Of a DNA stretch of 64,000 nt, positions 35,801-42,233 are shown one piece after another (the stretch's first letter is position 1; each line of letters begins with the position of its first letter). The notes under the pieces are model-generated. The model searched no databases, was not told the DNA's origin, and saw only the letters and a program-made list of their open reading frames with translations. The translations under genes were made by a program, and so were the position numbers. The stretch is from Gambelia wislizenii (Eukaryota > Chordata > Lepidosauria > Squamata > Crotaphytidae): assembly GCA_030847615.1 (NCBI GenBank), contig JAUMIR010000002.1, positions 197,267,809 to 197,331,808 on the forward strand, given 5' to 3'.

Positions 35801-35915
35801 TGAACACCTCAAGGCATATTGGACATACAATATTGTCTTTTAGGAAAATAAAGCCTGTCTTCTTCATTGCCACAGGAAATGTTTTGGGAGGGGCTGGGAG
35901 ACAGCCAATACACAC
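11827..35915 (-). CDS. TRIM16/TRIM25-like RING E3 ligase gene, C-terminus not in window
   Basis: Five spliced exons (35915-35283, 29340-29245, 25396-25163, 15393-15231, 11889-11827) join in one frame to give about 396 residues. TRIM proteins are E3 ubiquitin ligases, often in innate signalling. Residues 31-74 form a C3HC4 RING (C31, C34, C46, H48, C51, C54, C71, C74). Residues 116-154 form B-box 1 and 168-198 form B-box 2 (C168, H171, C187, C190, H195, H198). The coiled coil follows in exons 2-3. The 96-bp and 234-bp second and third exons have the standard TRIM sizes. The later FVGLKQTLTDLKSQI resembles the post-coil of TRIM16, which itself lacks a RING. No B30.2/SPRY exon was seen, so it presumably lies left of position 1. 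The gene is tandem with KCTD2, and its introns are swollen by transposons. Confidence 0.85.
12259..12871. mobile_element. Non-autonomous DNA transposon with GC-box/CCAAT interior
   Basis: Its ends are imperfect inverted repeats: GAGCTTGTCTACACAAAGG at the left, and GGAGTTGTCCACACGGTG read inward from the right. The interior shares words with the copies at 20.64 and 31.09 kb, including 'cccaccccctgcactc', 'agccaatcaagtttgcac' and 'gaaaagcgattcat'. It encodes no transposase, so it would have moved with proteins supplied in trans. Confidence 0.6.
12872..13679. other. No gene recognised
   Basis: Both strands of 13306-13611 carry overlapping open frames without recognisable domains (see findings). 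The rest is unclassified intron-like sequence of the TRIM gene. Confidence 0.4.
13680..13763 (+). mobile_element. 3' end of the AP-endonuclease LINE family
   Basis: This heavily 5'-truncated copy starts in the last codons of the family ORF (CGMSPS then stop). It continues through 'cttcgtttgcgaagaaaagc' and ends in an (AG)n tail. It matches the 3' end of the full-length element at 58.0-62.0 kb in sense orientation. Confidence 0.85.
14050..14170 (+). repeat. MITE-like repeat, copy 1
   Basis: It begins AGTTGCCAGAGCAGAATCAT and continues through 'catttctgggccaaaacgtg'. The same sequence occurs inverted at 34.0-34.1 kb, which defines an interspersed family. A possible right end lies near 14575 ('gatctagcaaccct'). 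Confidence 0.5.
14296..14410 (-). repeat. SINE body fragment
   Basis: Read on the minus strand it contains 'aaaccatttagggagtgc' and 'gataagcagtatag', which is the 3' body of a tRNA-headed squamate SINE. The head is missing. Confidence 0.5.
14595..15205 (-). mobile_element. CR1-type LINE 3' fragment
   Basis: On the minus strand it carries the typical 3' CR1 content in order: 'gagatatataaaagtatgca', 'gaagaaacatttcttcacac', then 'gatggctactggtcataatg'. It stops about 25 bp from the donor of TRIM exon 4. A plus-strand copy of the same 3' end lies at 34.68-34.91 kb. Confidence 0.65.
15231..15393 (-). CDS. TRIM-like gene, exon 4 (163 bp)
   Basis: Its acceptor is GTTTGCTCCTACAG and its donor is GTAAGT. 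It starts in phase 0 and ends one base into a codon, encoding DFPKIKIMSG through FVGLKQTLTDLKSQI to INKMLQK. This continues from the FLQ at the end of exon 3 and resembles the segment after the coiled coil in TRIM16. It is flanked by a CR1 fragment on one side and a SINE on the other, each within about 25 bp. Confidence 0.78.
15415..15575 (+). repeat. tRNA-derived SINE, 5'-truncated
   Basis: It contains a B-box-like GGGTTCAAATCCC and the family body ('ccatggaaacccactgg', 'gggcaagtcacactctctc'). It ends in a poly-C run directly before the next SINE, so it lacks the usual tail. Its start is about 20 bp from the exon 4 acceptor. Confidence 0.75.
15586..15812 (+). repeat. tRNA-derived SINE, full length
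   Basis: It runs from the head GAGTGTGGTGTAGTGGTCTG (A-box region) through GGATTCAAATTCCC (B box) and the 'ctcgggcaagtcacac' body to the tail 'gaacttgaaggcacac' plus AACAACAAC. The BovB-like tail suggests it used BovB enzymes to move. A second copy of the tail ('gacttgaaggcacataac') follows at 15825-15848. Confidence 0.85.
16296..16455 (+). repeat. Unclassified interspersed repeat
   Basis: It has 'ccagtggcacctttgagact' and then 'ttcatggaatacagttcact'. Related pieces occur at about 12.18-12.24 (inner part), 23.87-23.92 and 29.77-29.82 kb. I do not recognise the family name. Confidence 0.5.
16456..16560 (+). mobile_element. CR1 3' internal fragment
   Basis: It matches the CR1 copy at about 8086-8177: 'tgctgctccagagaac', then 'agagattccacctaaacat' and 'aggaagaacttcctgacagt'. 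It is cut at both ends. Confidence 0.75.
16860..17215. repeat. Degenerate AT-rich tandem repeat
   Basis: The words 'acagcttttttacagca', 'cagcatatataacaa' and 'taatacagcataa' recur with spacing of about 50-60 bp and much drift. No coding or transposon context is evident. Confidence 0.45.
17216..18551. other. No gene recognised
   Basis: TRIM intron sequence without a named repeat. A perfect 9+1+9 palindrome (GCATTATAG T CTATAATGC) lies at 18102-18120. The long plus-strand frame that starts at 18205 runs into the neighbouring transposon and has no domain. Confidence 0.45.
18552..18907. mobile_element. Tigger/pogo-like MITE with GC-rich interior
   Basis: The ends are inverted (CAGTTGCTCCTCCACATTCG and CAGTTGTCCCTCCACATTCG) and are flanked by TA on each side (18550-18551 and 18908-18909), the pogo/Tigger target duplication. 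The interior holds three GC-rich near-repeats built on 'cttctgggagggtggggg' and 'ggcctcagaagcccc'. It has no transposase. A relative lies at 46.5 kb. Confidence 0.8.
18908..20155. other. No gene; simple repeats only
   Basis: A (CAAA)n microsatellite lies at about 19225-19249 and a short (TG)n at 19618-19629. An inverted-repeat fragment with 'gagagttatagtccc' is near 19320-19400. No gene was seen. Confidence 0.45.
20156..20574 (+). mobile_element. Solo LTR with perfect 5-bp target duplication
   Basis: 419 bp beginning TGTCAGG and ending CCTGACA, so it has the TG...CA ends of an LTR inside a perfect 7-bp inverted repeat. GGGTG flanks it directly on both sides (20151-20155 and 20575-20579). Internal LTR features are a TATA-like GTGTATAAGATC near 20284 and a polyadenylation-like AGATAAAAG near 20440. 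No gag or pol flanks it, so it is the remnant left after recombination between two LTRs. A 5-bp duplication fits a Gypsy-type or ERV-type element. I cannot say which. Confidence 0.85.
20643..21238. mobile_element. Non-autonomous DNA transposon with GC-box/CCAAT interior
   Basis: Its ends are GGCCCCGTCTATACTATT followed by an A-run, and, read inward from the right, GAGGGGGCATCTATACAGT followed by an A-run. The interior holds 'gccccgccccctgtgc' then 'ccagccaatcagattacac', shared with the copies at 12.3 and 31.1 kb. Confidence 0.62.
21387..22157 (+). repeat. tRNA-derived SINE split by a DNA transposon
   Basis: The head (GGTGAAGTGGTCTGAGTGTT) is at 21390-21409. The B box and body (AGGGTTCAAATCCC, 'gaccttaggcaagtcac') and tail ('acttgaaggcacagaac') resume after 21975. 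The joined order matches the SINE at 15.6 kb. Confidence 0.8.
21416..21974. mobile_element. DNA transposon inserted in the SINE
   Basis: Its inverted ends are GGGGCTTGACTACAGTG and, read inward from the right, GGACTTGTCTACACCAGTG. These are close to the ends of the element at 12.26 kb. No transposase was seen. The duplicated target bases are not clear. Confidence 0.6.
22177..22507. mobile_element. 331-bp near-perfect palindromic MITE
   Basis: The whole element is an inverted repeat with arms of about 150 bp centred near 22342. It starts GGACATTTTCAGATGCCCC and ends with the exact reverse complement of that. Matched inner pairs include 'gcttccaaagcttcac' against 'gtgaagctttggaagc', and 'tgattgaaatatggcg' against 'cgccatatttcaatca' in near form. 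TAT flanks it on each side. It is GC-rich and CpG-bearing, with few mismatches, which suggests it is fairly young. Confidence 0.85.
22884..23202. mobile_element. Tigger-type DNA transposon, non-autonomous
   Basis: Its ends are CAGGTTGAGTCTCCCTTATC and the inverted GATAAGGGAGACTCAACCTG. The right flank is TA and the left TT. The interior has 'aattaccttcagactatgtg' and 'aacataaatgaatttcgtg', words I recall from a Tigger family of mammals. No transposase is encoded. Confidence 0.8.
23203..24049. other. No gene; short repeat pieces
   Basis: At 23425-23520 is a degraded piece with 'caatgggggcttgctccc' and 'ttgcagctttaat', from a repeat whose other copies lie near 42.98 and 52.26 kb. At 23866-23925 is 'gatcttgtagcacctttgag', repeated at 29.77 kb. 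Confidence 0.4.
24050..24290 (-). repeat. 5S-rRNA-derived SINE
   Basis: The minus strand of 24195-24270 follows 5S rRNA through its internal promoter region. The plus strand reads 'tccaagtactaaccac', 'ctgatcctgcttagca' and 'aagatcagacaggatct', the reverse complement of the 5S C-box/A-box area. The rest is a SINE body and BovB-like tail ('ttaggcaagaaatactc', 'aggtggtttgccagtgcc'). It is not a functional 5S gene, because it is diverged and fused to the tail. Confidence 0.82.
24629..24760 (+). repeat. tRNA-headed SINE
   Basis: It starts GGAACCCTGGTGGTGCAGTG and has the body end 'cagcctttgtggctgga' and 'gggatataagtacctaa'. It is a shortened copy of the family found inside BovB at 3.1 kb. Confidence 0.72.
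24785..24878. repeat. Small inverted-repeat element
   Basis: Half-sites 'tttttggacctacaattccc' and 'gatacagtccaaaaacatct' face each other around a short loop. It belongs to the same broad family as the pieces at 5.87, 29.5 and 57.2 kb. Confidence 0.5.
25163..25396 (-). CDS. TRIM-like gene, exon 3 (234 bp, coiled coil)
   Basis: Its acceptor is TTCCCTCTCAG and its donor is GTATGG, and it is in phase 0 at both ends. It encodes 78 residues of heptad-patterned coiled coil (DEVNQAFAEVLKEVKRLQ, then VERSALVGMGNSI), ending SDYQFLQ. A 234-bp third exon is the standard size for TRIM genes of this class. This is the part that normally dimerises TRIM proteins antiparallel. Confidence 0.9.
25397..27889. 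other. TRIM intron 2, no gene recognised
   Basis: No exon-like frames. Pyrimidine-rich runs (CCCCTCCCCTCCCCCTCCCC near 25998) and AT-rich unique-looking sequence. The stretch 27400-27890 may belong to the repeat that continues to 28050. Confidence 0.45.
27890..28050 (+). repeat. Unclassified retroelement tail
   Basis: 'gcctgatgaaggaacttt', 'gaaagcttgcatgatg' and 'ttggccaataaaggtatc' in this order form a phrase I know from many reptile and fish repeat ends. I cannot assign the family firmly. Confidence 0.4.
28105..28925 (+). mobile_element. L2-type LINE 3' fragment
   Basis: The plus-strand translation in several frames gives C-terminal reverse-transcriptase text of L2 type: VRSLGVLLDSTLSLDAQVSA, then DYCNTLYMGLP, RKLQRVQN and WNSLPLPPSL-like residues. 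The 3' UTR ends in 'ggtggcatagaaatcatac' and an (AAAC)n run. Frameshifts and stops show it is dead. The endonuclease and RT core are absent (5' truncation). Confidence 0.8.
29245..29340 (-). CDS. TRIM-like gene, exon 2 (96 bp)
   Basis: The acceptor CAG lies just right of 29340 and the donor GTGAGA just left of 29245. It encodes 32 residues starting VEVRQIHANVGNQIFMLV, in phase 0 at both ends, at the start of the coiled coil. A 96-bp second exon is typical for TRIM genes, which supports the call although the sequence is diverged. Confidence 0.82.
29488..29622. repeat. Small inverted-repeat element
   Basis: It contains 'gatgccaactcccatcagc' and 'catctgcagggccaca', a degraded copy of the 'ctacaactcccatc' hairpin family. 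Confidence 0.45.
29830..31087. other. TRIM intron 1, no gene recognised
   Basis: AT-rich intron sequence. At about 30735-30870 there may be an antisense LINE-derived tail ('atttatttatttctggc', then 'ttatcgcctctcaac'). Nothing else was recognised. Confidence 0.4.
31088..31790. mobile_element. Non-autonomous DNA transposon with GC-box/CCAAT interior, split by a SINE
   Basis: The left end GGGCTTGCCTATATGAGCC resembles the ends at 12.26 and 20.64 kb. The interior shares 'attgctccacagtaatg', 'gcatgcctgtaaatcaagat', 'gccccaccccatgtgc' and 'ccagccaatcagctttgcac' with the 12.3-kb copy. A SINE interrupts it at about 31262-31390. The right edge is uncertain. Confidence 0.58.
31262..31390 (-). repeat. 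SINE body inside the DNA transposon
   Basis: It matches the minus-strand SINE at 3.09-3.25 kb: 'tatttataccctgctct', 'agccacaaggctatcagag', 'acacatctacactgcatt'. The tRNA-like head is missing. Confidence 0.7.
32304..32509. mobile_element. Inverted-repeat MITE
   Basis: It begins GCTGCTGACACACGGCAGAA and ends with the near reverse complement ('ttctgcagtgtgtcagcagc'). Inner arms 'gacactgctttaact' and 'agttaaagcagtgtc' pair exactly. The core 'gggatttgtagtttt' is shared with the elements at 55.43 and 62.11 kb. Confidence 0.8.
32925..33212 (+). mobile_element. 3' end of the AP-endonuclease LINE family
   Basis: In sense orientation it matches the last part of the full-length element: 'gggaagcatggagacgcact', 'gcagccttatttgagaact', 'aagagaaatgacaacac', then the zinc-finger and stop region, ending in (AG)n at 33187-33210. 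It is 5'-truncated to about 290 bp and carries frame changes. Confidence 0.9.
33535..33740 (-). repeat. 5S-rRNA-derived SINE
   Basis: The plus strand reads 'ccaagtactaaccaggcctg' and 'cactgcttagcttccaag' then 'atcagataggatct', the reverse complement of the 5S rRNA core. It sits behind a SINE body with 'cagaggtggttttccagt' and a tail 'gtaggtgccttcaggttgc'. It has the same layout as the copy at 24.05 kb but is closer to 5S rRNA. Confidence 0.85.
34005..34110 (-). repeat. MITE-like repeat, copy 2
   Basis: Read on the minus strand it gives GATTGCCAGTTCAGGATCAT and 'ggtttctgggctaaaacctg', matching 14.05-14.17 kb with about one change in six. Confidence 0.5.
34400..34650 (-). repeat. tRNA-derived SINE
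   Basis: On the minus strand the order is head ('gtagtgtagtggtttgaatg'), B-box-like region, 'ccatggaaacccactgg', 'gaccttaggcaagtc', 'atcttgccaagaaaacccc', and the tail 'cttgaagacacacaag'. It appears near complete. Confidence 0.82.
34680..34905 (+). mobile_element. CR1-type LINE 3' end
   Basis: It contains 'ggggattaaacaaatcagt', 'aaggctagtgatggctact', 'cagaatcctggactagcta' and 'tctgatctgattcagcc', the familiar CR1 3' end in sense direction. It overlaps in content with the minus-strand fragment at 14.6 kb. Confidence 0.7.
34986..35165. mobile_element. Inverted-repeat MITE
   Basis: Two arms of about 75 bp face each other: GTTGCCAGAGAGAAAACTGG at the left and the inverted partner reading GTTGCCAGAGTGAAAACTGG at the right. 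Inner pairing includes 'aatggttgtg' and 'cacaaccatt'. It lies just inside TRIM intron 1, about 120 bp from the end of exon 1. Confidence 0.75.
35283..35915 (-). CDS. TRIM-like gene, exon 1 (RING and B-boxes)
   Basis: This 211-codon exon ends at GAA followed by a GTGAGT donor. The first ATG in frame is at 35915, with a second at residue 17 (35867) that begins MKKTGFIFLKDN. The second is closer to where TRIM proteins usually start relative to the RING, so the true start is open. It carries CPICLEVFRNPVTTACGHNF (RING), the second RING pair CPQC, CDFCSTRKLKAVKSCLQC (B-box 1), and the C168/H171 to H198 B-box 2. All eight RING zinc ligands are present, so ligase activity is plausible. Confidence 0.93.
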
Positions 35916-36056
35916 AGGCTCAACAGGTTCTAGGAAGTATGAAAAGTAGGGATGCAGACTGATTTTTAAGAAGAAAACTTAGTTTATAAATCTTATCAAT
36001 TTTAACAGATTGATAAGACATGCATTTAACTGGATTAATACTTCAGGAGAAAAGTA

Positions 36057-36281
36057 CAGGTTGACCCCCATATCCATGGGGGTTATGTTCCAAGACCCAC
36101 CCCCCATGGATACCTGAATCCATGGATAATAGGGAACCCTATTATTTTAAATGAGACAATGCTGGAAGTTGACCATAAATTCACATTGGAGGACCTAGAA
36201 ATGCCTAGAGAGAACATATTTTTTCGGATGTGGATAAGTGAAACCGTAGATACCAAATCTGCATATACAGGGGTCAACCTG
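36057..36281. mobile_element. Tigger-like MITE
   Basis: 225 bp with ends CAGGTTGACCCCCATATCC and the inverted partner CAGGTTGACCCCTGTATATG, with TA on each side (36055-36056, 36282-36283). Interior words 'gacctagaaatgcctagag' and 'ttcggatgtggataagtga' are shared with the copy at 49.2 kb. Confidence 0.85.
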
Positions 36282-38590
36282 TAATGTTTTATGTGGTGCT
36301 TTTTTAAAAAAGATGATACGTATATATGTTGGAAAATGCAACCCATGTGGTGAGAGAAGCAGCCACAGGACTTCCAGTATGATGTCTGCCCTCTGCAGTT
36401 TGTATTGTGCAGTTTATTAAAAAACAACTATTGTATATTTAACCCATCTGCTGGTGGATTAACTGGCAGGTTTTTATTCTAGCAAGTTTTTTACTCTGTT
36501 CAGACAACCAACTAAGTATTGCAATACCACTGTTAGAAGATGCAGGTGTAATGATCTTTCATTCACTTGACATTTAATGACACTGTAGAAAATAAGACAT
36601 TCCAAAGGATTAGTATGAGCCATACAGTATATGGATTTTAAAGCCACAAGATACTGCTCAATATAAACAGGACTGAGTGCATTTTTAAAAATACCCAAAT
36701 CCTGAGTTTGGAATAAACTATGCAAAGGTTTAATTTGTTAATTTAGTCGAACACTATTAACCATCTTTTAGCAAAATTTATAGTGCCATGGCAACCCAGC
36801 AGGTGTCCTTGGACAAGATGTACTCTCAGTCGAAAAGGGAAACCTCTTCTGAATAAATCTTGCCAAGAAAACCCTATGATAGGGTCACCCTCAATCAGTG
36901 TTGATTTGAAGGCACATTAGAAGAGTTGATACTATCAGAAACCATTCCTCACCTAGATCTATCTCCCCAGCAGTACAGACCAGAGGTTTTCAAGTTGTTT
37001 CTCTCTTGACTTGAAACAGCAGCTCCTACTGAATTCCTGCCACTTGACAGTCACTTATGGGGTCTGGATTTGCTAGGTGACATCACAGTTCAAACTACAA
37101 AGGAGGGGGGGAGTTGAACACTCTGGTTATGATGTCATTGCCAGGCAGATCCAAGTAAAACATTCAAGATCATTCTGTAGTGCCCGTGCAAGGAGGTGGC
37201 CGACCACTGGCATGTCTGAGAGTACTGAGTAGGACCAAGAAGACCACAGAATAAAATCTAGAAGCAATATTTTTGCCCATCGTTTTAATTTGGTACAGAT
37301 AAATTGGGTTCTAGAAGCAGACACAAATGCAGTGATACTTTTGCAGTATCTGATGAACACCTAAACTCAAGCAAACATTGGAAACTACTAGGATCATCAT
37401 TCTGCCTCAAGATGACCCTATACTGTAGTAGCTAAAATAATTTGTCAAACCACCAATTTGATTCAGCATCTCCTTCTTAGGTACTTTACATATCTATTTA
37501 TTCTTTTTATGATTAGAAATGTTGTTCCTACAAGGGGGCTAGTTTATTGGGGTTTATTTTGAAATAAATTACCTGCTCAGCCATCACAGCAGTCTAAAGG
37601 GAAAAACCTCCCTGCTCTTAGGCAGCACACATCTTGTTATGCTAGTAAATAAATATTATTACAACATGCTGATCTGTGAACATATGGACGCATGTAGTGG
37701 TGATGGATAGATGCGTGCATCCCACAGAACATATTCTTACAACTTTAAAGTAAAAGAATTAAGTATCACAAGCTATACTGAAGCTTAGCACTGAGACCAC
37801 CATAGGTTGATACAGACTTACATGATGGCGTTATCTAATTTACATGTATCCTTAGTGATGTTCATTTCATATTTAGAATTGAAAAGAAAGCAATGGACTT
37901 CCTAGCTGCAGTAAGACTATCCATATTTTTGGAGCTATCAGAGACACAGTTTGATATATTTTGACTTCTTAAACGCCTGAGGTCCAGGTTTTCTTCAGAT
38001 GGTAGGCTACAGAAAGTGGTGGCTTCAACTTCTTTTGCCTATGAGATTACAGCTGTACTACAGTACTGGAAGTACAATATCAGAAGAGATGATTCCAATA
38101 TATTTTGTCCATGATGGGATTGGTTTACCCATGACGATACATCAGCTTTTGTCGGAATTCAATTCCCACAGAAGTTAAGACTCACACCCTCCACAGTGTC
38201 CTTCTAGCAGCAGGCAAATGCACACACACAGTATATATATTGTTCTGAGAGGCCTTTTGGAACTGACTGCTCAGGAAAGGACTTTTAATAATCCATTGTA
38301 TTGTCTGCATTTTAAAAAACAAGTAGGCCTTTAAAATACTTTTAATTCTGTGGAAAATATAACTTTTGTTTACTTTACAGATATTAACCTTTATCTCTTA
38401 TGTGTTTTAAATTCTCTAAGCTGCCTTACATCCGAGGGCTGGGAAAAGAGCAGGATATACTGTACATGAATAATATTAAATCACCAGAAAGTGTTGCTAT
38501 CTACTACTGTGGGAAAAGTGGTACAAAAGACACAGCAGCTCTTTTGTCACTACTAAACCGCAGGGCACAAGAAAATAATTCAGATGCTCA
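36282..38590. other. Intergenic between the TRIM-like gene and KCTD2
   Basis: No exon-like frames. Apart from a SINE tail at 36836-36925 nothing is recognised. The TRIM promoter should lie near 35.9-36.1 kb, but there is no CpG island and no clear TATA box to point to. Confidence 0.5.
36836..36925 (+). repeat. SINE tail fragment
   Basis: It contains 'gaataaatcttgccaagaa', 'aaccctatgatagggtc' and 'gatttgaaggcacatta', the 3' half of the tRNA-derived SINE. Confidence 0.7.
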
Positions 38591-41500
38591 AATCATGTCA
38601 GAATCTTTATTGGAAAAAAAAATCACAGCATCTCCATTATTATTCAAACACATTTAATAAACAAAGAGAAACAGTAGCAAAGGGCACTGACATGTGACAA
38701 ACTGTACAAAACCTCCAGGTTTGCAGGCAAAACCTGAGGGTGAGGAGCCCGCGGCCCAGCTGCAGAGGTCCGAGGAGCCACCCCTCCCACTTGTGGGTAC
38801 CCCCTCCCCTCGGACCACTCAGTCACCCCTGAGAAAAATTGATTAAAAATGTTCAGAAACAAAGACACTTTTAAGAGAAGGTTAGCTTCAACCTTGCTGT
38901 AACGGAACAATTGGCCACTGGGAAACTGGACCTGCTACTAGTCCCCAGGGGCTAGCTAATGACTTAAAGAAAACCTTAAGAGATGCAAATCACTCAGATG
39001 AATACCCATCCTACCATTTGCTTCTCTTTCCATTTACTGTCTTCCACAGGGGAAACTGACATTTTAATGCTTCTTCCAACTTTAAGTTAGGAGAGAAAGT
39101 GTTGATTGAGTCAAGGCAAATGGAAGGAAAAAGCCCTGTTGCTATAAAGGCAGAGATACAACTGATGCAAAACATGGAAGCCAGTTCTTAAGATTAACAG
39201 GGCCTGAAGATGCATCTCTAGGTGGGGGGAAAGAATAACACAGGTAGATGAACTGGAATGGAAAGAATTCCACAGCTGGATTTCAAGCCCTTATGCTAGG
39301 AAAGCCAACAGCTTTCCCAATCCCTAATACTGTTTCTGTCTCCAGCTATATAGCTCACCACTCCAGGGAAGGTCTCAACAAGCTTAATTACTTCAATTGA
39401 GAGTACTTAATGTGGGAAGGGAAGAAGGCAATTGTGTTCCAGTGAAGGACTAAACCTACTGAAAACCCCTCACTAGCTGTCAGTAGCAAGTTGAGTTTAT
39501 ACAACAGGATTGCCCCATTTACCAGGCGGAAACATAGTTATCTCAGTTTAGCTCCAACTTTGCTGTTAACAGAACAGCCTCCAACCCCACCAGTTACAGC
39601 TCATTTCACACCCTGATCTTCCTAGTTTTAAATGGAGCTGCTCACAATGGCACAATATGGGCAAAAGAAAGCATTTATTTATCCAGTCTGTTATTCTGAC
39701 ATCAGGCACTCCTCTAATGGGGCTTCCCCATGCATGGTGTTTTTGGTGACCAAAAATAAAGAAATGAGGTATTTGGTTTGGTTAACTAAAGCTACACAGT
39801 AAAATCTCCTTCCAAGCAAACCTAACACTGCTACGTGCCCAGCAAGGTGGGGAATGAGTTGGGTTAGGCCATGTTGGAAATGGCAGCTATTCTTGGCATT
39901 GTCAGCCTGTTTTCTTTCACCTAGTTCACACCACCACCAACTCACCCTCTCCTCTTCCCTTAGGAGAGATTATGAGGGCATATATGAATGCTATACATTG
40001 GTGGTTCTTCTATTTCCTCACAGCACGCACACACACCTGGTTATTTCGCAGTTGTGCACATACACTGACAACAGTACAAGATACTCAAGAGGTTTATGTA
40101 CACATCACAGTGTTAGTTAAATCCAGCCAAGACATATAGTCTAACCATGCCAATAGCAACACATTAAAACAAGAAGGGTGGAGTAGGACAAGAAAGTTGG
40201 TTTAATTTAACATACTATGGAGCCAGTTGAATTTCAACAGCCAGTTAAATTATCTCAGTTTTGGTAGTCTGTTACTACACAGACTGAACTAGTACACATT
40301 ATTTCAACCGTAATCCACCAAAACTTCACTGGAAGTTATGTTGGCAGAACTGGTGGGGAAGCTCTGTGATATATGCACAGAAACACTGAAAGATAATGGA
40401 GGATACAGGGACAAGGGGGAAACTAGTGCCAAACTTCATTTAAACTCCTTTGCTTTGCCCATGATGAATGTCTTCCATGCCCACCATAACACTTTACTCA
40501 TTGTCCTTCCCAGCCCTCACCCCTGATGTCGATATGGAAGAAACAGAATGGGAAGCCTCATTAACCCACAGCATAAAACATTAAAAAGACACAGAGTGAA
40601 ATTCCTTAGTGGGAAATCCCAAGCACACCAATTGCAATAACGGGATCCTCCTCTGATCTCAGGCTCATATGGGAGCTTTGATTATTGCCTGGGGGAAAGA
40701 CCAAAGCAGTTCAGTTCCTCTGAAACTTTGGTTCAGTATGTTTGGGGCTTAACTCAAAGGCCCAGAAGCCAAAGATGACTGACAAGGAACAAAGCCAAGA
40801 TGTGGAAGGGAGGTACCATGCAGCAAACGCTTAAGGGATTCCATTTACCAACAACTAGGAGAGGACATTTCACTGATTAGGGATGGCACAAATTCACTGA
40901 CAAAATCAGCGAGTCCCATTTGGCTAAGATTAGAATTCAAGAGAGGCACAACATTTTCACGTCCATTCAAGGCATTCCAAAGGGAAAAAAAGTTACAGAA
41001 GTTCACACACCACTTTGGACAAGTAACATCACAACAGTTTGGCAACTTTCATCACCACCCTTTCCCTCCCCACCCCCCTCCCCAACCTGTGCAATGCCCC
41101 TTAATTATTTGGGTAAGGTGATACAATAAGGGGGGTGGGGGATGCAAGCGCAGAATCACCATGTGTAAATAAGGGACTCTGTCCCTGAATGTATTGGATA
41201 AAAGTTGTTAAAGCCTACCAAAATGACTAGAATACAAAAGAAAACCTGCTTCAATGCAGGACAGCAAGAGAACAAGGGATCATTTCATGCTGTTGAAGAC
41301 AAGACAAGGCAAAGCTGAACTTGGCAGGAACAAATCCTCCAGATCAAAGAGCAACTGTAGAGTAAGCCAAAGGACTAGATTGCAGCTCTGGCAGTAGAAA
41401 GAGGACGGAAGTCCCATCACTACGCTCCTCTGACACTGAGAAAATGAGACAGTACAACTGAATCCAAAACTTGGGGTAATCATACATTGAAAGATGCATA

Positions 41501-42203
41501 AAGAGTGAAGACCATACCACAATGTTAGAGATGCCTACAGCTGATATTCTTAGTGTTATCAGAAGAAAAACCCTTCAGCCAAGGCCCCAGGTGCACATCA
41601 TACCCCCACCCCCCCAAAATACTTTTGAGTTCCCTAATACACAGGTATCTTAGCCAGTAATAAACCCAAAACAAAAATGGAAAAGTTTTAGAGGGGAGAA
41701 GGGAATGTTCTTGGTTTAGACATTGCCTTCCAAATCCATTTTCGTCAGATCTGGATGAATCTAGCTGGGACAAATTTCTTAACTTAAGCATTAGAAATGG
41801 CACTGCTTTACCAAACATCTATCATTAGTCCATGCCTGGGATAACTTAAAGAGCCCAAGAATCTGGGCAGCCCTCACACAAAAGGCTCTACAGAGCCCCC
41901 CCCCCCCAAATTAAACAAAAATGTTAAGAGCCACACTGTTGCCAAGACAGAAAGAAAAAGAAATAGTGGGGCAACGGGGTTATCCGGCTGGAAGATTCTC
42001 TTCTTTCCTCTTCGCTTGCTGATACTTGGGGTGGATGAGCCTTTGGTTTTTACCAGGACTGATTCTCCACTGGCAGGACAGGCTCAGCTTTGCTTTGTGT
42101 TAGTTTCATTACCGTACAAAAGCAAGGTTGGACTGTAGGAGAAATGCTCTGCCCAGCTAGGTTGCCCTTTTGACATCTGGGAGTTTTAAAGTAGATGCTT
42201 GGA
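38591..42203 (-). other. KCTD2: KCTD2 3' untranslated region (proposed extent)
   Basis: This is the stretch after the KCTD2 stop codon on the minus strand. It holds none of the transposons that crowd its surroundings, which suits a long transcribed 3' UTR. An AATAAA lies at 38611-38606 on the minus strand, so cleavage near 38590 is proposed. A second AATAAA near 39.67 kb could give a shorter form. The exact end is an inference. Confidence 0.6.
38606..38611 (-). terminator. Polyadenylation signal AATAAA
   Basis: A perfect hexamer on the minus strand, followed by a G/T-containing stretch (GATTCTGACATGATTTG). It is the proposed distal signal for KCTD2. Confidence 0.5.
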
Positions 42204-42233
42204 TTACATCCGTGATCCTCGCTCCTGAAGAAT
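42204..42233 (-). CDS. KCTD2: KCTD2 exon 6 (last 9 codons and stop)
   Basis: Acceptor TTCCCAG, then ILQERGSRM and TAA. Phase 0. The long 3' UTR follows in the same exon. Confidence 0.93.
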   Translation of the reverse strand: MLQERGSRM

